From the NCBI GenBank assembly GCA_021793375.1, contig JAJYSY010000002.1, positions 1 to 64,000 of the forward strand: DNA of 64,000 bases, written 5' to 3'. The stretch's first letter is position 1; every line of letters starts with the position of its first letter. The DNA comes from Bacteroidota bacterium. Lineage in GTDB: Bacteria > Bacteroidota > Bacteroidia > Flavobacteriales > Flavobacteriaceae. Both the position numbers and the translations under genes were made by a program. Below, one piece after another: positions 60,289 to 64,000 of the stretch. Under the pieces are notes generated by a model. The model had not been told where the DNA came from. It was given only the letters and a program-made list of their open reading frames with translations, and did no database searches.

Positions 60289-60474
60289 TTCAAGTATTGT
60301 TAAAATTAAAAATCCTACAAATGTTTATATTATTAACAAATTTAGCAATTATTCACATTTATGAAAATAATCTTCTTTATCAAAACTATTTTCTTCAAAA
60401 AAATGGAAAATCCTCCTACAAAGTTTTATTTTTACCCTTATTTCTTATCAAATTTTTCAAAAGAAATCTTTTAT

Positions 60475-62469
60475 ATGAATACTGAAAAACAAATCAATGA
60501 CCTGCGTAAAGAATTAGAAGAGCATAATTACAAATATTATGTTTTAGATAATCCGAGTATTTCGGATTATGATTTCGATATGAAATTAAAAGAATTACAA
60601 CAATTAGAACAAGCTCACCCTGAGTTTTACGATCCCAACTCTCCAACTCAACGCGTGGGTGGCCAGGTTATTAAAGGTTTTGAAACGATCAGACACCAAT
60701 ATCCGATGTATTCACTTTCCAATTCTTATTCTAAAGAAGAATTAGAGGATTGGGAAAAAAGAATTGAAAAATTAACCGATCAAAAAATAGAATTCACTTG
60801 TGAATTAAAATATGATGGGGCTTCTATCAGCTTATCTTATGAAAATGGCGAATTGGTTAGAGCAGTTACGCGCGGAGACGGCATTCAAGGAGATGATGTT
60901 ACGCATAATGTCAGGACAATTCGCTCAGTTCCTTTAAAATTAAAAGGAGATTATCCTGAAAAATTTGATATCAGAGGAGAAATCGTTTTACCTTTTGAAG
61001 GATTTTCTCAACTCAACGCAGAACGGGTAAAAAACGGAGAAGAACCTTATGCAAATCCAAGAAATACTGCTTCGGGAAGTTTAAAGTTACAAGACAGTTC
61101 TGAAACTGCTAAACGTCCTTTAGATTGTTTGGTTTTTAGTATTATAGGAGAAGATTTACCTTTTAAAACGCAATATGAAGGGTTGAAAAAAGCCCGTGAA
61201 TGGGGGTTTAAAATTCCCGAAGAAGCTGTTTTAGTTTCTGATGTTGAAGGAATTATGAAATTTTTAAATCATTGGGATGAACACCGACATGAACTTCCGT
61301 ATGAAACAGACGGAGTTGTGGTAAAAGTTAATGCTATTGAACAGCAAGATGAGTTGGGTTATACCGCAAAAGCACCAAGATGGGCGATGGCTTATAAATT
61401 TAAAGCTGAACAAGCTTCTACCATACTGAAAAAAATAACTTATCAAGTTGGCCGAACAGGAGCCATTACTCCAGTTGCCAATTTAAAAGGTGTCCAATTG
61501 GCCGGAACCACTGTAAAAAGAGCTTCTTTGCATAATGCTGATCAGATTGAAAAACTGGATGTGCGCGAAGGAGATACTGTTTTTGTGGAAAAAGGCGGAG
61601 AAATTATTCCTAAAATTGTAGGCGTAGATTTCAAAAAAAGAAATCCTAATTCCGCTCCCACAAAATATATTACCCATTGCCCGGAATGCGAAACAGAACT
61701 AATTCGCGCTGAAGGAGAAGCTTTGCATTATTGTCCGAATTCTGCAGCTTGCCCTCCACAAGTAAAAGGAAGAATTGCTCATTTCATTTCCAGAAAAGCA
61801 ATGGATATTTCCGGATTAGGTGCAGAAACAGTAAATTTATTAGTCAATGAAAAACTGATTAATAATTATGCAGATTTATACGAATTAAAAAAAGAACAAA
61901 TCCTACCTTTAGAACGCATGGCAGAAAAATCTGCTGAAAATTTAATCAATGGAATTGAGGAATCTAAAAAAATTCCTTTTGAAAGAGTTTTATATGCTTT
62001 AGGAATTCGTTTTGTGGGAGAAACTGTTGCCAAAAAATTAGCTTTTCATTATAAAAGTATAGAAAATATAAAACTTCAACCTGCTGAGAAATTAGTGGAA
62101 GTAGATGATATTGGCGAAAGAATTGCAGAAAGTGTGGTTGCTTTTTTTGAAGTAGAAGACAATTTAGAAATCATCAATAGGTTAAAAAATTATGGTGTAC
62201 AAATGGAAATTTCTGAAGAGGAATTAGAAAATCAAACTGAAATTTTAAAAGGAAAAACCATTGTAATCACCGGAAGTTTTGAAAAACACTCCAGAAAAGA
62301 ACTCAAACAAATGATTGAAGACAACGGAGGAAAAAACACCGGATCGATTTCTAAAAATACAGATTATTTATTGGCAGGAGAAAAAATTGGTCCCAGTAAA
62401 AAGAAAAAAGCTGAAGATTTGGGAATTCCTTTTATTTCTGAAGATGAATTTATTGAAATGCTGAAATAA
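60475..62469 (+). CDS. ligA: NAD-dependent DNA ligase
   Basis: 664-residue DNA ligase from the ATG at 60475 (MNTEKQINDLRKELEEHNYKYY); the usual LigA length is about 660-670. An upstream ATG at 60361 would add 38 hydrophobic/aromatic residues that look like translated non-coding DNA. The adenylation Lys is in CELKYDGASISLSY. Further regions: the OB fold, a zinc finger with four Cys (HCPECETELIRAEGEALHYCPN and then SAACPPQ), HhH repeats and a C-terminal BRCT domain (ILKGKTIVITGSFEKHSRKELKQM). It seals nicks in DNA replication and repair. Confidence 0.96.
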   Translation: MNTEKQINDLRKELEEHNYKYYVLDNPSISDYDFDMKLKELQQLEQAHPEFYDPNSPTQRVGGQVIKGFETIRHQYPMYSLSNSYSKEELEDWEKRIEKLTDQKIEFTCELKYDGASISLSYENGELVRAVTRGDGIQGDDVTHNVRTIRSVPLKLKGDYPEKFDIRGEIVLPFEGFSQLNAERVKNGEEPYANPRNTASGSLKLQDSSETAKRPLDCLVFSIIGEDLPFKTQYEGLKKAREWGFKIPEEAVLVSDVEGIMKFLNHWDEHRHELPYETDGVVVKVNAIEQQDELGYTAKAPRWAMAYKFKAEQASTILKKITYQVGRTGAITPVANLKGVQLAGTTVKRASLHNADQIEKLDVREGDTVFVEKGGEIIPKIVGVDFKKRNPNSAPTKYITHCPECETELIRAEGEALHYCPNSAACPPQVKGRIAHFISRKAMDISGLGAETVNLLVNEKLINNYADLYELKKEQILPLERMAEKSAENLINGIEESKKIPFERVLYALGIRFVGETVAKKLAFHYKSIENIKLQPAEKLVEVDDIGERIAESVVAFFEVEDNLEIINRLKNYGVQMEISEEELENQTEILKGKTIVITGSFEKHSRKELKQMIEDNGGKNTGSISKNTDYLLAGEKIGPSKKKKAEDLGIPFISEDEFIEMLK

Positions 62470-62478
62470 GATTGATAT

Positions 62479-62805
62479 ATGAAATATTTGTTTTTAGCTT
62501 TAGCTATTATTTTTGAAGTCATCGGATCAAGTTTTGTAAAATTATCAGAAGGATTTACAAAATTGATTCCCACTTCCATAACTATAGTAGCTTATGTCAT
62601 CAGTTTTTATTTTTTTTCACAAACTTTAAAAAGTTTACCTTTAGGGGTTGCTTATGCTATTTGGGGAGGTTTGGGAATTGTTTTAACCGCAGTGATTTCT
62701 GTAGTGTTTTTTAAACAATCTATAGATTTTCCGGCTATTTTAGGAATTTTACTTATTGTTTCAGGAGTGATTATTATGAATGTTTTTTCTAAAACAATGA
62801 GTTGA
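62479..62805 (+). CDS. Small multidrug resistance (SMR) efflux protein
   Basis: 108-residue membrane protein with four helices: KYLFLALAIIFEVIGSSFVKLSEGF, IAYVISFYFFSQTL (approximate), GVAYAIWGGLGIVLTAVISVVF and ILGILLIVSGVIIMNVFS. The conserved membrane Glu of the SMR family is in IIFEVIGSSFVK. It should act as a proton-coupled dimer exporting cationic compounds, guanidinium or polyamines; its exact subgroup is unsettled. It follows ligA by nine bases and directly abuts the next gene's stop. Confidence 0.92.
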   Translation: MKYLFLALAIIFEVIGSSFVKLSEGFTKLIPTSITIVAYVISFYFFSQTLKSLPLGVAYAIWGGLGIVLTAVISVVFFKQSIDFPAILGILLIVSGVIIMNVFSKTMS

Positions 62806-63393
62806 TTATTTTTTTGATTGGATAAAAGATTTTATTTCTTCTATATTTAACGTTATGCTAAACCCTAAACTCATAAAAATCATCCAAGAAATTAAATAAG
62901 AAGCAAATTTCTCTACTCCAAATTGAAGAAATTCTGCTTTTGAAAATATTTGCATTACCAAAACCACAAGAATATAACACAAAGATAAAATGAAATAACC
63001 TACTCTTCTTCTTTCCATAGCATATAAAAAAGTGGAAAAATAAAACAACAACAATGCGGCTAAATATCCGCCTAAGGTGACCAAAATAATTCCTGACAAA
63101 GCAAAATATTCTTCATCAGCCAAAGTAAAACTCTGTACAAAATCATCTGAAATATAAGTTACAATCGCCAGGCCTAAAAAAACTGCGTAAGTTTGTATTA
63201 TAGAAAAGAATATTCCTAAAAACTTTGAATTTGTTTTTAGCTTTTTATAATTTACCAAACTAACAGATGATGCAAAAACCATTGGAAGATACCATAAAGC
63301 TTCTCCTATAACAGGAATTATCAAAACTGTTATCACAACTATTAAAGGACTGAGTAAACTTCTCCACATAATTTTAAAATTGTTTTTCTTCAA
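62806..63393 (-). CDS. Polytopic membrane protein of unknown function
   Basis: 195-residue protein with about five or six helices, including VVITVLIIPVIGEALWYLPMVFASSVSLV, IIQTYAVFLGLAIVTYI, LSGIILVTLGGYLAALLLFYF and GYFILSLCYILVVLVMQIF. No domain was recognised. It overlaps the stop of the upstream YceI gene by 20 bases if the first ATG is used, or starts 24 bases later at MWRSLLSPL. It is convergent with the SMR gene, which ends directly at its stop codon. Confidence 0.7.
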   Translation of the reverse strand: MKKNNFKIMWRSLLSPLIVVITVLIIPVIGEALWYLPMVFASSVSLVNYKKLKTNSKFLGIFFSIIQTYAVFLGLAIVTYISDDFVQSFTLADEEYFALSGIILVTLGGYLAALLLFYFSTFLYAMERRRVGYFILSLCYILVVLVMQIFSKAEFLQFGVEKFASYLISWMIFMSLGFSITLNIEEIKSFIQSKK

Positions 63394-63916
63394 TTCTTAA
63401 TAGAATCGCAAGCTTTATCTCCTCTTCTATTTTAATTGCTCCTCCTAATTTTTTAGGTGGAGTAAGATCAAAATCACTAAAAGTCAAATCGACATTTCCG
63501 GTTAATTCCTGCGCTTCTTTTTTTAAAGTTAAGCGTTCTATGGTTTTTTCCTTTCCGGCTATTTTCAAATATAAATCAAACTCATATTCTTCATCTGTTT
63601 TTGGAGAAACTTGAAGTAATTTAAAGTAAACTTCAGGAAATTCTTTGTGTTTTAATGTTTTTCTAAAATCTTTGTTGAGCAAAAAATTTCCACACTTAAA
63701 ATCTACCACAGGAACGTGGTAAGCAAATCCTTTTTCTTGATTAAAAAAAAGCGTGTCTTTAATCTTTAACTTATAATCACATTCAAATTTTCCGATTGAT
63801 GTTTTTCCTTTAACTGTAAACTTCCCAGAAGTTAATTGTAGAGAAGAATCTTTTTCGGTATCAGTGGTAAAACCTACAAATGTGATTAATAATATTAACA
63901 GACTAAAAACACGCAT
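63374..63916 (-). CDS. YceI-like family protein
   Basis: 180-residue secreted protein with a signal peptide (FSLLILLITFVGFT). The YceI/lipocalin-like fold is suggested by SGKFTVKGKTSIGKFECDYKLKI, HVPVVDFKCGNFLLNKDFRKTLKHKEFPEVYFKL, and LTGNVDLTFSDFDLTPPKKLGGAIKIEEEIKLAILLRIE. The ending is normal for the family, which binds polyisoprenoid or other lipids. Two cysteines (FECDYK and FKCGNF) may form a disulfide. It follows an outer-membrane-like gene on the same strand, just over the window edge, as is common for YceI. Confidence 0.85.
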   Translation of the reverse strand: MRVFSLLILLITFVGFTTDTEKDSSLQLTSGKFTVKGKTSIGKFECDYKLKIKDTLFFNQEKGFAYHVPVVDFKCGNFLLNKDFRKTLKHKEFPEVYFKLLQVSPKTDEEYEFDLYLKIAGKEKTIERLTLKKEAQELTGNVDLTFSDFDLTPPKKLGGAIKIEEEIKLAILLRIEEKQF

Positions 63917-63941
63917 ATAAAAGTTTTAATCTAAGTTTTTA

Positions 63942-64000
63942 TTAGAAAGAAATAGCTGCTTCAAGTACAAACCCTTTGAATTTTCCTTCGTGCAGGGTTG
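63942..64000 (-). CDS. C-terminal end of a probable outer-membrane barrel protein (partial)
   Basis: Only the last 19 codons are in the window, ending TLHEGKFKGFVLEAAISF with TAA at 63942-63944. The final phenylalanine and alternating strand pattern suggest an outer-membrane barrel. In Bacteroidota, a DUF5777 barrel often precedes YceI, so this might be one, but the fragment is too short to say. Confidence 0.4.
   Translation of the reverse strand, partial: TLHEGKFKGFVLEAAISF

Noticed and set aside
60361-60474. Longer N-terminus for DNA ligase (38 extra residues)
   Set aside because: The extra residues are Phe/Tyr/Lys-rich without similarity to LigA, and the ATG at 60475 gives the normal length and start.
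1-64000. CRISPR arrays, tRNA or rRNA genes, riboswitches
   Set aside because: I read for regularly spaced repeats, cloverleaf ends (CCA with matching stems) and long conserved RNA leaders and found none that I could support; short AT-rich repeats seen are random for this base composition.

Overview
The window is a strongly AT-rich stretch of a Bacteroidota chromosome, almost certainly Flavobacteriaceae or a close relative. The evidence is a GldA-type ABC ATPase, a PorV-like outer-membrane protein, Porin_O_P and DUF6029 barrels, a YfhO membrane protein, BatA-type vWA proteins, N-terminal signals ending in AQ, and many upstream sites matching the Bacteroidota core promoter (TTG, about 19 bases, TAnnTTTG). 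I see no rRNA, tRNA, CRISPR array, prophage or plasmid region. Most of the window is ordinary chromosomal backbone with very short intergenic gaps.

Layout. 0.1-8.3 kb: an FKBP isomerase and an outer-membrane barrel (minus), then DUF4834-YfhO-glycosyltransferase (plus), converging on truA plus an MsbA-like ABC exporter (minus). 8.4-13 kb: penicillin-binding protein 1A, then a plus-strand trio of a secreted Cys-containing protein, a flavin reductase and a hemerythrin. 13-20.5 kb: a long minus-strand run of a secreted protein, an unannotated 34-residue membrane protein, a sodium:solute symporter, gldA, a Crp/Fnr regulator, tolC, a HlyD lipoprotein and an ABC-2 permease. 20.6-25.3 kb: a dicarboxylate symporter and a PIG-L deacetylase, divergent from a self-cleaving-type XRE/S24 regulator with a palindrome on its promoter. 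25.3-27.1 kb: a decaying patch with two multi-lesion pseudogenes (nucleoside deaminase and a DUF6624-like protein). 27.1-32.6 kb: a porin, the RIC di-iron repair protein with a palindromic operator candidate, a conserved protein of unknown function and a metallo-hydrolase. 32.6-44.5 kb: a minus-strand block with an esterase, a DUF4870-like protein, a catalytically dead dihydroorotase homologue, a vWA protein, a GAF histidine kinase, a TIGR02757 protein, pssA and an O-acylation operon (MBOAT plus two SGNH proteins).

44.7-50 kb: a 56-residue membrane protein, a PorV-like protein, lnt and ftsB/divIC; the last codons of the latter are interrupted by an intact IS256-family element with an 8-bp target duplication. 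49.5-53.9 kb: a nitroreductase and a secreted thioredoxin-fold cluster (Omp28-like, TlpA, DUF6029). 53.9-57.7 kb: a metal-dependent hydrolase, menC, a CPBP protease and menE (menaquinone synthesis). 57.8-64 kb: msrB with a small lipoprotein, an M48 peptidase, a truncated acyloxyacyl hydrolase, ligA, an SMR efflux protein, a membrane protein, YceI, and the last codons of a probable outer-membrane barrel at the edge.

How the genes work together. Envelope functions dominate: lipid A and lipoprotein handling (MsbA-like, Lnt, truncated PagL-like), murein synthesis (PBP1A, FtsB/DivIC), surface glycan synthesis and O-acylation, export and porins. A second theme is redox and nitrosative stress (RIC, hemerythrin, flavin reductase, MsrB, TlpA/Omp28). 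I found no clear new multi-gene defence or mobile system. The most unusual observations are the two operator-like palindromes on promoters, the IS256 insertion that swaps the FtsB tail, the tiny conserved-looking membrane ORF before the symporter, and the dihydroorotase pseudoenzyme.
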